From positions 1 to 63,008 of the forward strand of contig JBJTDR010000028.1 in the NCBI GenBank assembly GCA_046092445.1: a DNA stretch of 63,008 bases. Reading direction: 5' to 3'. Of the stretch, positions 8,611 to 16,949 are shown piece by piece. Within the stretch, counting starts at the first letter, position 1. Each line of letters begins with the position of its first letter. A model generated the notes under the pieces. That model was not told the DNA's origin. It was given only the letters and a program-made list of their open reading frames with translations, and searched no databases. This stretch comes from CAIUPE01 sp046092445 (GTDB taxonomy: Bacteria > Pseudomonadota > Alphaproteobacteria > Rhizobiales > Beijerinckiaceae). Position numbers and translations under genes: made by a program.

Positions 8611-9429
8611 TCAGGATGTCGTCTGAGCCAATCGTTCGGCTCTTTCCCGCTCGACTTCCTGACGCTTTGTCATGATTGACGCGATGATGACGGTGACTGT
8701 GACGACGGCCACCATCATTGAACAGACAGCGTTGATTTCAGGTTTTACGCCAAGTCGGACATCCGAATAGATTTTCATGGGAAGCGTTGTGGCACCGGGG
8801 CCGGTTGTGAAGCTCGCAATGACAAGATCATCGAGCGATAATGTGAAGGCGAGCATCCAACTGGAAATCACAGCGGGAAGGATCAATGGGAGCGTGATAC
8901 GAAAAAACGTCATGAAGGGCGTGCAACCAAGATCGAGCGCCGCCTCTTCGATGCTTCTGTCAAAACTGACAAGCCGCGACTGAACGACAACGGCGACGAA
9001 GCACATGGTGAATGTAATGTGTGCGAGCACGATGGTCCAGAAGCCCCGATCCACATTGATCGAGACGAAGAGCAGGAGAAGTGACAGGCCGGTGATCACT
9101 TCCGGCATGACAAGCGGCGCATACACCATTCCCGAAAAAAGGGTGCGCCCTGCAAACCGCCCGTGTCTTGCGAGGGCTAAAGCCGCCATTGTGCCGAGAA
9201 CGGTCGCGACCGATGCCGAAAGCACGGCCACCTGAAGTGTAATCCATGCTGCGTCCAGCAATTGCTGGTTGGAAAAAACAGAGACATACCATTTGGTTGA
9301 CCACCCGCCCCATACGGCGACGCTTCGCCCGGCATTGAACGAATAGAGGATGAGAAGCAGGATCGGGAGATACAGAAAGGCAAAGCCGGCTGTCAGCGAT
9401 ACGGCATTGAAAGTGCTAAACCGTTTCAT
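8611..9429 (-). CDS. potI: Putrescine/spermidine ABC transporter permease PotI
   Basis: Inner-membrane subunit of a type I ABC importer, 272 aa with six predicted helices. The EAA loop (IEEAALDLGCTPFMTFFRITLPLILPAV) contacts the ATPase. Its ATG overlaps the stop of potH by 4 bases, so the two permeases are translated as a pair. Together with PotF, PotG and PotH it forms a complete polyamine uptake system. PotI rather than PotC is chosen because neighbours are Puu-pathway genes. Confidence 0.9.
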   Translation of the reverse strand: MKRFSTFNAVSLTAGFAFLYLPILLLILYSFNAGRSVAVWGGWSTKWYVSVFSNQQLLDAAWITLQVAVLSASVATVLGTMAALALARHGRFAGRTLFSGMVYAPLVMPEVITGLSLLLLFVSINVDRGFWTIVLAHITFTMCFVAVVVQSRLVSFDRSIEEAALDLGCTPFMTFFRITLPLILPAVISSWMLAFTLSLDDLVIASFTTGPGATTLPMKIYSDVRLGVKPEINAVCSMMVAVVTVTVIIASIMTKRQEVERERAERLAQTTS

Positions 9430-10331
9430 TGCCCAGCCTCTTGTTGCTTTGCCTGATTGTTCTGGAAAATCATGATCGGGATCATGAGAACAATGAGGAG
9501 GGCGATAGCAACTGCAGAGGCTGCCGGCCAGTCTCGGTTATTGAAAAACTCCTCCCACATCGTCTTGCCGATCATGACAGTATCGGACCCGCCAAGAAGA
9601 TCGGGGATGACAAACTCGCCGACAGCGGGGATGAAAACAAGGAAACAGCCTGCGATAACGCCCGGGAGAGAGAGGGGAAATGTCACTTTCCAAAACGCCT
9701 GAATATTGGTGCAGCCGAGATCTTTGGCGGCTTCAATCAGGCTTTCGTCCATTTTTTCGAGTGAAGAATAGAGCGGCAAGACCATGAAAGGCAGGTAGGA
9801 GTAGATGATTCCGATGTAAACAGCGGCGTCGGTTGACAGAATGAGGAGGGGCTCGTCGATGATCCCGATAGAAATGAGCATCGAATTGAGCAAACCCGCC
9901 TCCGAAAGAATCGCGATCCATGCGTAGACGCGGATCAGGAAACTCGTCCAGAACGGCAAGATGACCAGCATCACCAGAGTCGGACGCCATGATTTCGGGG
10001 CGCGCGCCATGCCGTAAGCGAGTGGGTACGCGATGAAGAGCATCATTATTGTTGATGAACCAGCGATCCAGAGGCTCGAGAGATACGAGCTCACATAGAT
10101 TGAGTGTTCGAACAGCCGGAGGTAATTCGCCGATGTGAATTCGGCCAGCCGCGCAAACGTCTCACTCCAGCCGTCGACAAAAAGGTCGAAGGTGGGAGAG
10201 TAGGGCGGTTGAGCGATCTCAGGCGACGAGAGGGAGATTTTGAAGACGATGATGAACGGGATGAAAAAGAAAACGAGCATCCACAGATAGGGAATGGCCC
10301 GAACAATCCAGCGATGGTTGGTGCTTGTCAT
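9426..10331 (-). CDS. potH: Putrescine/spermidine ABC transporter permease PotH
   Basis: First permease of the importer, 301 aa, with six predicted membrane helices and an EAA loop (IEAAKDLGCTNIQAFWKVTF). The N-terminus is of the PotB/PotH type with a periplasmic insertion before the second helix. It follows potG by 10 bases and overlaps potI by 4 bases. Confidence 0.9.
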   Translation of the reverse strand: MTSTNHRWIVRAIPYLWMLVFFFIPFIIVFKISLSSPEIAQPPYSPTFDLFVDGWSETFARLAEFTSANYLRLFEHSIYVSSYLSSLWIAGSSTIMMLFIAYPLAYGMARAPKSWRPTLVMLVILPFWTSFLIRVYAWIAILSEAGLLNSMLISIGIIDEPLLILSTDAAVYIGIIYSYLPFMVLPLYSSLEKMDESLIEAAKDLGCTNIQAFWKVTFPLSLPGVIAGCFLVFIPAVGEFVIPDLLGGSDTVMIGKTMWEEFFNNRDWPAASAVAIALLIVLMIPIMIFQNNQAKQQEAGQ

Positions 10332-10341
10332 CGCCTCTGCC

Positions 10342-11493
10342 TCATCTGGTCAGCACAATACCGCTGTCGGGCGTCCAGGTGAGAAAGACCTTGTCTTCCC
10401 AGCTGATAGGGCGTTCGACGATTCGGCGGGTATTTGTGATGGATGCGCGCATTGTTCCGCCGCCATCAAGCCGGACGTGATAAACGGAAACGTCACCGAC
10501 GTAACCGATATCCCAGACTGTGCCGGTCACGGTGTTGATGTTCGGGTTTTCGGGCGGGGAGAGGCCGATTGATACTTTTTCAGGACGAAGGGCAAACCAT
10601 GCTGTATCGCCATTTTTAGCTGGGCTCTCGCCTGACGCCTCGATCATGCCGCCGGTCATGTCGCTGCCGAGGATGATTTTTCCACGATCGTTCTTTTCGA
10701 CGCGGCCCTCAATCAGATTGATGTCGCCGATAAAGTCGGCGACATATTTTGACACTGGCTGCTCGTAAAGCTCGGCGGGAGGGGAAATCTGGACGAATTG
10801 ACCCTTATCCATAACGGCGATCCGGTCCGCCATGGTCATGGCTTCGTCCTGATCGTGCGTGACGATGACGAATGTCATGCCGAGGGTCATCTGGAGATCC
10901 AGCAGTTCGAACTGGGTTTCCTCACGCAGTTTTTTGTCGAGCGCGCCGAGCGGTTCGTCCAGCAGAAGTACTTTTGGACGCTTCGCGATCGCGCGGGCGA
11001 GGGCGACGCGTTGGCGTTGTCCACCCGATAATTGGTGAGGCTTGCGCCGGGCGAAGCCTTCGAGCTTCACGAGCTTCAGCATTTCCGCGACGCGCGCCGT
11101 GATTTCACCTTTCGGGAGTTTCTCCATTTCCAGACCAAACGCGATATTCTTTTCAACTGTCATGTGCGGGAACAAGGCATAGGATTGGAACATCATGTTT
11201 ACAGGCCGTTTATGTGGTGCAATGCCCGCGAGATCTTGACCGGCAATCGAAATTGAACCCGATGAGGGTGTTTCAAAGCCTGCCAACATGCGCATGAGGG
11301 TTGTCTTGCCGCAGCCGGACGGCCCGAGAAGCGCGAAGAATTCCCGCTCGAAAATGTCGAGTGATACGTTGTTGACGGCCGTGAAACTGCCAAAGACTTT
11401 TGAGACGTTCTCGATCCGGATCAGAGGTTTTGCAGACGGGTCGTCCCATGGCGCGAATTTCCGGCGTATTGGTCCAATTGATTTAGCTGCCAT
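10342..11493 (-). CDS. potG: Putrescine/spermidine ABC transporter ATP-binding protein PotG
   Basis: Cytoplasmic ATPase of the importer. Walker A GPSGCGKT at about residues 57-64, the signature LSGGQRQR, Walker B LLLDEPLGALD and a C-terminal TOBE-like domain are all present. The frame is open further upstream to 11679 but that part overlaps potF; the ATG at 11493 (MAAKSIGPIRR) has an upstream GGAAAG and gives the normal length of 383 aa. A GC-rich hairpin separates it from potF. Confidence 0.92.
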   Translation of the reverse strand: MAAKSIGPIRRKFAPWDDPSAKPLIRIENVSKVFGSFTAVNNVSLDIFEREFFALLGPSGCGKTTLMRMLAGFETPSSGSISIAGQDLAGIAPHKRPVNMMFQSYALFPHMTVEKNIAFGLEMEKLPKGEITARVAEMLKLVKLEGFARRKPHQLSGGQRQRVALARAIAKRPKVLLLDEPLGALDKKLREETQFELLDLQMTLGMTFVIVTHDQDEAMTMADRIAVMDKGQFVQISPPAELYEQPVSKYVADFIGDINLIEGRVEKNDRGKIILGSDMTGGMIEASGESPAKNGDTAWFALRPEKVSIGLSPPENPNINTVTGTVWDIGYVGDVSVYHVRLDGGGTMRASITNTRRIVERPISWEDKVFLTWTPDSGIVLTR

Positions 11494-11529
11494 CACTGTC
11501 TTTCCGCGATCTTTGTCCGAGACACGCGA

Positions 11530-11553
11530 GGGCCGGCTTTCGCGCGCCGGCCC
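11530..11553 (-). terminator. Hairpin between potF and potG
   Basis: 8-bp perfect GC stem GGGCCGGC/GCCGGCCC with an 8-nt loop, directly after the potF stop and before potG. There is no T-run. Such hairpins behind periplasmic-binding-protein genes commonly attenuate read-through or protect the upstream mRNA, giving excess binding protein over the membrane subunits. Confidence 0.6.
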
Positions 11554-11560
11554 GGCTGTT

Positions 11561-12676
11561 CTATTTGCGCTTGATATCACGCCAGGCCTTTGTCGCGTCC
11601 CGTTGTGCTTTCTGGTCGAGCGGGAGGACGATGAACAGTTTCGACATTGTAGCGTCGTCGGGGAACGTCCCGCGATCATCCAGAATGGCCTTTTCGATGA
11701 ATTGCTGCGACGTGATATTTCCGTTCGGGTACTGGATATAGTTCGATGCCTTTGCCGCGACTTCCGGGCGCATCATGTAGTTGATGAAGGCATACGCCTC
11801 ATCGATATTCTCCGAGTCCTTCGGAATGGCGAAATTGTCGAAGAACATGCCGGCGCCTTCTTTCGGGATCACGTAGCCGACTTCGACTTTTTTCTTGGGA
11901 TCTTTGACGGTCTGGTTCTTCTCTTCAGCGCGGCTCGCGGCCTGTTTAATGTCGCCGGACCAACCGATCACGAGACACGCATCCCCATTGGCAAGCGCGT
12001 TGATATATTCGGACGAGTGGAATTTCTTGATGAAGGGGCGGACCTTTTTTAGAAGCTCGGCCGCGGCCTTGAAATCTTCCGGGTCACGGGAATTGGGGTC
12101 TTTGCCCAAATAGTTGAGCGCTGCCGGAATGACTTCATCGGGAGCATCGAGGACCATGATGCCGCAATCTTTGAATTTCGAGGCAATGGCGGGATCAAAA
12201 ATCAGTTTCCAGGAGTCAAGTGGAGCATCCGGCATCCGGTCTTTGATTTTGTTGATATTGTAGCCGATCCCCGTTGTTCCCCACATGTAATTGACGGCAT
12301 ATTCATTACCCGGATCATACATCGCAAGCCGCTTGGCAACGTCGGGCCAGACATGGGAGAGGTTGGGGATTTTGGACTTGTCCAGCTTGAGAAAGACGCC
12401 CGCCTGAATTTGGCGGCCAATAAAGTTGCCCGACGGAACGACGACATCATAGCCTGTTTTGCCAGCGAGAAGCTTTGTTTCCAGCAAGTCGTTCGAGTCG
12501 AAAACGTCGTATTTGACCTTGATTCCCGTCTCTTTCGTGAAGTCTTCGAGGATGGTCGGGTCGATGTAATCCGACCAGTTGAAGACATTGACCGTCTTCT
12601 CCTGGGCTGTCACGTGGAACGGGACAATTCCAGCAATTGCCGCAAACATGACTGCGGCGACACGACATTTCATCAT
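11561..12676 (-). CDS. potF: Putrescine/spermidine-binding periplasmic protein PotF
   Basis: Solute-binding protein that delivers polyamines to PotGHI. Residues 1-24 form a signal peptide ending at VTA, followed by the typical VNVFNWSDYIDP start of the mature PotF/PotD fold; about 371 aa in total. The start was set at the ATG at 12676, which follows GAGGGAG; the open frame to 12766 adds no plausible signal sequence. First gene of the minus-strand operon potF-G-H-I-cupin-puuA. A palindromic operator candidate lies 225 bases upstream in the divergent region with gntR. Confidence 0.92.
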   Translation of the reverse strand: MMKCRVAAVMFAAIAGIVPFHVTAQEKTVNVFNWSDYIDPTILEDFTKETGIKVKYDVFDSNDLLETKLLAGKTGYDVVVPSGNFIGRQIQAGVFLKLDKSKIPNLSHVWPDVAKRLAMYDPGNEYAVNYMWGTTGIGYNINKIKDRMPDAPLDSWKLIFDPAIASKFKDCGIMVLDAPDEVIPAALNYLGKDPNSRDPEDFKAAAELLKKVRPFIKKFHSSEYINALANGDACLVIGWSGDIKQAASRAEEKNQTVKDPKKKVEVGYVIPKEGAGMFFDNFAIPKDSENIDEAYAFINYMMRPEVAAKASNYIQYPNGNITSQQFIEKAILDDRGTFPDDATMSKLFIVLPLDQKAQRDATKAWRDIKRK

Positions 12677-12983
12677 TTTCTCCCTCATAATCATATCCGT
12701 TTCTTTCGCGCACTCAAAAGTAACACGCCTGAACGGAAGTATGGCAACAAACAATCGACGACTCAACCACTCCAGCGCGAGAATCTTCCGTTTCCTGAGC
12801 CCTCCGCCAAACGACAGGCTACGTAAGGCCGCCTTATCGGCGCATATTCAAATCTTTCGGGAGACCGACCCGTGAACGCCAGACTTGCAAAGCACTTAAA
12901 ATGTGATCACAATCATCGGGATGTGTCAATCGCAGGTGCGCGTGAATTTCGTGGTGCCAAGCGGCGTGGGAAGAAACTCCGGG
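12677..12983. promoter_or_regulatory. Divergent control region between potF and gntR
   Basis: About 300 bases between two divergent genes. It holds the palindrome at 12898-12913 and should contain promoters for both operons; a T(T)AAAAT hexamer-like sequence abuts the palindrome on the gntR side. Nothing else was recognised. Confidence 0.6.
12898..12913. promoter_or_regulatory. Palindromic operator candidate upstream of gntR
   Basis: AAAATGTGATCACAAT containing the perfect 10-bp palindrome TGTGATCACA. The same 16 bases recur at 14006-14021 before the second synthetase operon. Two copies flanking the gntR gene, each upstream of a polyamine operon, suggest that this GntR protein binds here. 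Confidence 0.7.
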
Positions 12984-13769
12984 ATGGTAAGAAGTGACTT
13001 TGGAAACGGTGGCCGGGGCGTGAGCGGCGAGCACAAGCCCTTAAGTCTTTCGGAAGTCGGAAACCACCGCGGGATCGCAAAGATTGTCGAGTCGTCGGCC
13101 GTCTCCGCGGAAAATGACCGGAGCACCGAGTTTCTTCCGAAACACTGGCAGGTCTATGACACGCTAAAAGAGGAATTGATTACGGGCCGGATTGTGCCGG
13201 GACGCGGCGTGACGCTGAGAGGGCTGGCCTCCTCGCTTGGTGTCTCGCCCATGCCTGTCAGGGAAGCGATAAGACGGATTGCTGCAGAGGGCGGGCTGGT
13301 AGTCGGGGCGAACCGGCGTGTCTACGTGCCAGCAATGACGACGGAGCGATTTGACGAACTGGTTCGCGTGCGATCGATTCTGGAACCGGAGATTGCTGCT
13401 TTGGCACTCCCTTTCATTGATTCCCTTCGCATTGGGCGTCTTCGAAAGACGGACGACGCCATTGAAACGGCTTTGAAGCTTGGGGATGCGGAACGGTATA
13501 TGCAGGAGAACTTCCGATTTCACTTCGAGATTTATACGGCGGCGCCCTCTGAAGTCCTGATGCCGATGATCGAGAGCCTCTGGCTGCGTTTCGGGCCCTT
13601 CATGCGTTCGGTTTATGGGCTGATGGGGACTGCTAATCTGGTTGACCAGCATCAACGCGCGATCCATGCGATCGAGTCGGGGAATGAGACTGAGCTTCGC
13701 GCAGCAATAAGGGCGGATATTCTGGACGGAATGAATATGATCGGGTCGGTGGTTCTGGGGAACAAGTGA
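12984..13769 (+). CDS. GntR family (FadR/FCD subfamily) transcriptional regulator
   Basis: An N-terminal winged helix-turn-helix (YDTLKEELITGRIVPG...LASSLGVSPMPVREAIRRI) is followed by an all-helical FCD ligand domain with metal-binding-type residues (LEPEIAALAL, FHFEIY, QHQRAIHAI). The family mostly represses catabolic operons and is released by a metabolite. The ATG at 12984 (261 aa) was chosen because the frame from 12903 starts inside the palindromic operator. Lying between two polyamine operons that share an operator sequence, it is the likely local regulator of putrescine import and breakdown. The ligand is unknown. Confidence 0.85.
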   Translation: MVRSDFGNGGRGVSGEHKPLSLSEVGNHRGIAKIVESSAVSAENDRSTEFLPKHWQVYDTLKEELITGRIVPGRGVTLRGLASSLGVSPMPVREAIRRIAAEGGLVVGANRRVYVPAMTTERFDELVRVRSILEPEIAALALPFIDSLRIGRLRKTDDAIETALKLGDAERYMQENFRFHFEIYTAAPSEVLMPMIESLWLRFGPFMRSVYGLMGTANLVDQHQRAIHAIESGNETELRAAIRADILDGMNMIGSVVLGNK

Positions 13770-14065
13770 GTGTCCTGAAGGTCGAGACCGTGATCTGATT
13801 TTGAAAAAAGCCGAACTACGCCAATAGTTTCAATGTTTTTTTGCAGCACACCGATGGCTCACGCCTGAAAGGACCTAATCTGATTTAGGAAGACCTGTGG
13901 TCCAGTCGGGGTGCCCAATTGAGATTGCCGCACTCGCGCCGCAATTACGATCGGGTTATGTGCTGCCGTGTTGAGTACGAGTTGACACTTTTCAACGGGT
14001 TTGCAAAAATGTGATCACAATTTTTGTGCGTGCAACTATTCGGTTATTTTGGTGGTCCGGGTTTG
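13770..14065 (+). promoter_or_regulatory. Promoter region of the second polyamine operon
   Basis: About 295 bases. A promoter candidate reads TTGACA at 13982-13987, a 17-bp spacer and AAAAAT at 14005-14010. The operator copy at 14006-14021 overlaps the -10 and expected transcription start, which fits repression. The first part of the gap shows nothing recognisable. Confidence 0.6.
14006..14021. promoter_or_regulatory. Palindromic operator candidate upstream of the second synthetase
   Basis: Same 16 bases as at 12898-12913 (core TGTGATCACA), here extended by flanking A5 and T5 runs into an almost perfect longer palindrome. It overlaps the likely -10 element. Confidence 0.72.
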
Positions 14066-15460
14066 ATGATGGAAAAGAAAGTTCAGTTGAAGGGGAATGA
14101 GCGCCGGGGCGTTGGTCGTGCCGAGCAGGCCGGTTCGTGGCTGGAGGAGCGCGGTCTCGAAGATATCGAGTGCATAGTTCCGGACATGGCGGGTGTTGCC
14201 CGCGGCAAGATGATGCCGGTCAGCAAGTTCGTTGCGGCGCCAAAGATGGCGCTGCCCGGATCGATCTTTCTTCAGACGATCACCGGTGAATATCCCGATT
14301 ATGATGAAGGCGTTGCCTTTGATCCAGCTGACGGCGATATCTATCTGATGCCGGACTATTCGACATTGTCCGTCGTGCCATGGGCATCGGACCCGACTGC
14401 GCAGGTGATTCATGATGCATTTCATCAGGATGGCCGGTCCGTCGAGATTGCGCCGCGGCAAGTGCTGAGACGCATCGTCGACCTTTACAAGAAGCGGGGG
14501 TGGCGTGCTGTGGTTGCGCCCGAACTGGAATTTTATTTTGTCGAGCGGAACCAGGATCCGGATTATCCGCTCAAGCCGCCGGTCGGCAGGTCGGGTAGGG
14601 CGGAAACGGGGCGGCAATCGTACTCGATGGCAGCCGTGAACGAATTCGACGATCTGTTTGACGATATTTATGATTTCTCGGAAAGCCAGGGTCTGGAGAT
14701 AGACACTCTGATCCATGAAGAGGGTGCGGCGCAGATGGAGATCAATCTGCTCCATGGCGATCCTCTTGAACTTGCGGACCAGGTTTTTCTTTTCAAACGG
14801 ACGATCCGCGAAGCCGCTCTGAACCACAATATGTATGCGACCTTCATGGCCAAACCCATTGCGAATGAACCGGGGTCGGCGATGCACATTCATCAGTCGA
14901 TAGTCGATATCAAGACGGGACAGAACCTGTTTTCGACGGCTGACGGCAATCCCACACCGGAATTCTTCTCGTTTCTGGCGGGGCAGCAACGGTTTTTGCC
15001 GCATGTCATGTGCATCATGGCGCCTTACGTGAATTCCTATCGTCGTCTGATGCGGAAATCGGTTGCTCCAATCAATGTGCATTGGGGATATGACAACCGG
15101 ACCGTCGGTCTCAGGGTACCTAACTCATCGTCGGCAGCGCGGCGGGTTGAAAACCGTATTCCATCCTCTGACGCGAACCCTTATCTGGCAATCGCCGCGT
15201 CTCTCGCTTGCGGTTATCTCGGTATGGTGAAGGGTTTGACGCCGGGAGAGCCGATCGAGGGGTCCGCTTATGATCTACCTTTCGGACTGCCGCGCGGATT
15301 GCTCGAGGCTGTCGCATTGTTCGAGAAATGTGATGAATTGACCGAGATTTTCGGCCAATCATTCGTCTCGACCTATCGAGCTATCAAACAGGCGGAATTT
15401 GAGACCTTCATGGGGGTGATCAGTCCGTGGGAGCGTGAATATCTCCTCTTGAATGTCTGA
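14066..15460 (+). CDS. puuA: Glutamine synthetase family protein, probable gamma-glutamylputrescine synthetase (copy 2)
   Basis: Second GS-fold ligase (464 aa), with PELEFYFVE, EEGAAQMEINLLHGDP, GSAMHIHQSI and NVHWGYDNRTVGLRVP as catalytic-site motifs. Start at 14066 (ATGATG); the frame is open to 14024 but that part overlaps the region downstream of the operator. Followed by the aminotransferase and the FAD oxidase on the same strand, so it probably makes gamma-glutamylputrescine for that oxidase. It differs strongly from the copy at 6807-8186; one may prefer another amine such as ethanolamine or spermidine. Confidence 0.85.
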   Translation: MMEKKVQLKGNERRGVGRAEQAGSWLEERGLEDIECIVPDMAGVARGKMMPVSKFVAAPKMALPGSIFLQTITGEYPDYDEGVAFDPADGDIYLMPDYSTLSVVPWASDPTAQVIHDAFHQDGRSVEIAPRQVLRRIVDLYKKRGWRAVVAPELEFYFVERNQDPDYPLKPPVGRSGRAETGRQSYSMAAVNEFDDLFDDIYDFSESQGLEIDTLIHEEGAAQMEINLLHGDPLELADQVFLFKRTIREAALNHNMYATFMAKPIANEPGSAMHIHQSIVDIKTGQNLFSTADGNPTPEFFSFLAGQQRFLPHVMCIMAPYVNSYRRLMRKSVAPINVHWGYDNRTVGLRVPNSSSAARRVENRIPSSDANPYLAIAASLACGYLGMVKGLTPGEPIEGSAYDLPFGLPRGLLEAVALFEKCDELTEIFGQSFVSTYRAIKQAEFETFMGVISPWEREYLLLNV

Positions 15461-15533
15461 CGCAACGGTAATCTTGCACGGACACCCGCTCTGCTATGGA
15501 GAGCCGGTTCTATCGTTGTAAACGGGGTACCCT

Positions 15534-16925
15534 ATGACCGCATCGAATCGCTACCCGACTGCTGCACTTCGCGCGTCCGACACGCGCCATTACATGCACC
15601 CGTTCACGGATTACAAGGCGCTGGCCGCGGAAGGCAGTCGTATCATCGTCAAGGCCAGCGGGGTCTGGCTGGAGGATTCGGACGGCAAAAACTATCTCGA
15701 CGGAATGGCGGGTCTCTGGTGCTCGAATGTCGGCCATGGCCGCGAAGAGATTGCGGTCGCAGTTTACGAACAGATGAAGGAGCTGGCCTACTATAATTCC
15801 TTTTTCAAGACATCAAATCCGCCCGCTATCCTGCTTGCTGAAAAGCTCACCGAGCTCGCTCCACCTCATTTGAATCGTGTCTTTTTCTGCGGATCGGGTT
15901 CGGAAGCTAATGATACTGTCGTGCGGCTTGTGCGGCACTACTGGTCGTTACTCGGCAAGCCTGAAAAATCGGTGATTATTGCGCGTCAAAACGCCTATCA
16001 TGGCTCGACCATGGCGGGTGCATCGCTCGGTGGAATGCAGCCGATGCATGCGCAGGGCGGGATGCCTATTCCGGGGATTGTCCATATTCCCCAGCCTTAT
16101 TGGTTTGGTGAGGGTGGCGACATGACGCCGGAGGTTTTTGGCCTCTGGGCGGCGCGTCAGCTCGAGATCAAGATCGAGGAAATGGGACCGGACAAGATTG
16201 CGGCGTTTATCGCGGAACCGATCCAGGGCGCGGGCGGCGTGATCATTCCGCCATCGACCTATTGGCCCGAGGTGAAGCGGATTTGTGCCAAGTACGGTAT
16301 TTTGCTCGTTGCTGATGAGGTGATTTGCGGGTTTGGCAGGACAGGGCGTTGGTTCGGATCGGAATATTACGGGATCGAGCCGGATTTGATGTCGATCGCC
16401 AAGGGATTGACGTCCGGCTATCTGCCAATGGGCGGATTGCTGGTGTCTGACCGGGTTGCGGATGTGATTATCGGGTTGGGGGATGACTTCAATCACGGGT
16501 ACACCTATTCCGGCCATCCGAGTTGTGCCGCCGCCGCCTTGGCCAATCTGGCGATTATTGAACGGGAAAAGCTTGTCGAGCGCGTTTCAAGCGATATCGG
16601 GCCGTATTTCCAGAAACGATGGCTTGCGCTTGGCGAGCATCCTCTTGTCGGCGAAGCGCGGATGGTGGGGTTAATCGGGGCTCTCGAACTTGTGCCGAAC
16701 AAGCCATCACGGACCAAAAAATTCACGCCGGTTGGCAAGGTGGGGACGCTCTGCCGCGATATTTCTTTCAATAACGGGCTTGTCATGCGCGCGACGCGAG
16801 ACACCATGATCATCTCGCCGCCATTGGTCATTTCGCACGATGAAGCGGACGAGTTGATCCGGCGTGCAAGAAAGACGCTCGACGAGACCTATGTGGCGCT
16901 CAGGAAAGACGGGCGTGTGAAGTGA
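15534..16925 (+). CDS. Class III aminotransferase, probable putrescine/polyamine-pyruvate aminotransferase
   Basis: PLP-dependent omega-amino acid aminotransferase of 463 aa. ADEVICGFGRTG (PLP-binding Asp) and SIAKGLTSGYLPMG (Schiff-base Lys) are present, as is the N-terminal GMAGLWCSNVGHG typical of SpuC and beta-alanine-pyruvate enzymes. It sits 73 bases behind the synthetase and 24 before the oxidase. It could deaminate putrescine directly, as SpuC does, or act on a later intermediate such as GABA. The context favours polyamine breakdown; the amino donor is not proven. Confidence 0.85.
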   Translation: MTASNRYPTAALRASDTRHYMHPFTDYKALAAEGSRIIVKASGVWLEDSDGKNYLDGMAGLWCSNVGHGREEIAVAVYEQMKELAYYNSFFKTSNPPAILLAEKLTELAPPHLNRVFFCGSGSEANDTVVRLVRHYWSLLGKPEKSVIIARQNAYHGSTMAGASLGGMQPMHAQGGMPIPGIVHIPQPYWFGEGGDMTPEVFGLWAARQLEIKIEEMGPDKIAAFIAEPIQGAGGVIIPPSTYWPEVKRICAKYGILLVADEVICGFGRTGRWFGSEYYGIEPDLMSIAKGLTSGYLPMGGLLVSDRVADVIIGLGDDFNHGYTYSGHPSCAAAALANLAIIEREKLVERVSSDIGPYFQKRWLALGEHPLVGEARMVGLIGALELVPNKPSRTKKFTPVGKVGTLCRDISFNNGLVMRATRDTMIISPPLVISHDEADELIRRARKTLDETYVALRKDGRVK

Positions 16926-16949
16926 GACTCCGAGACTGACAGAAGTGAC

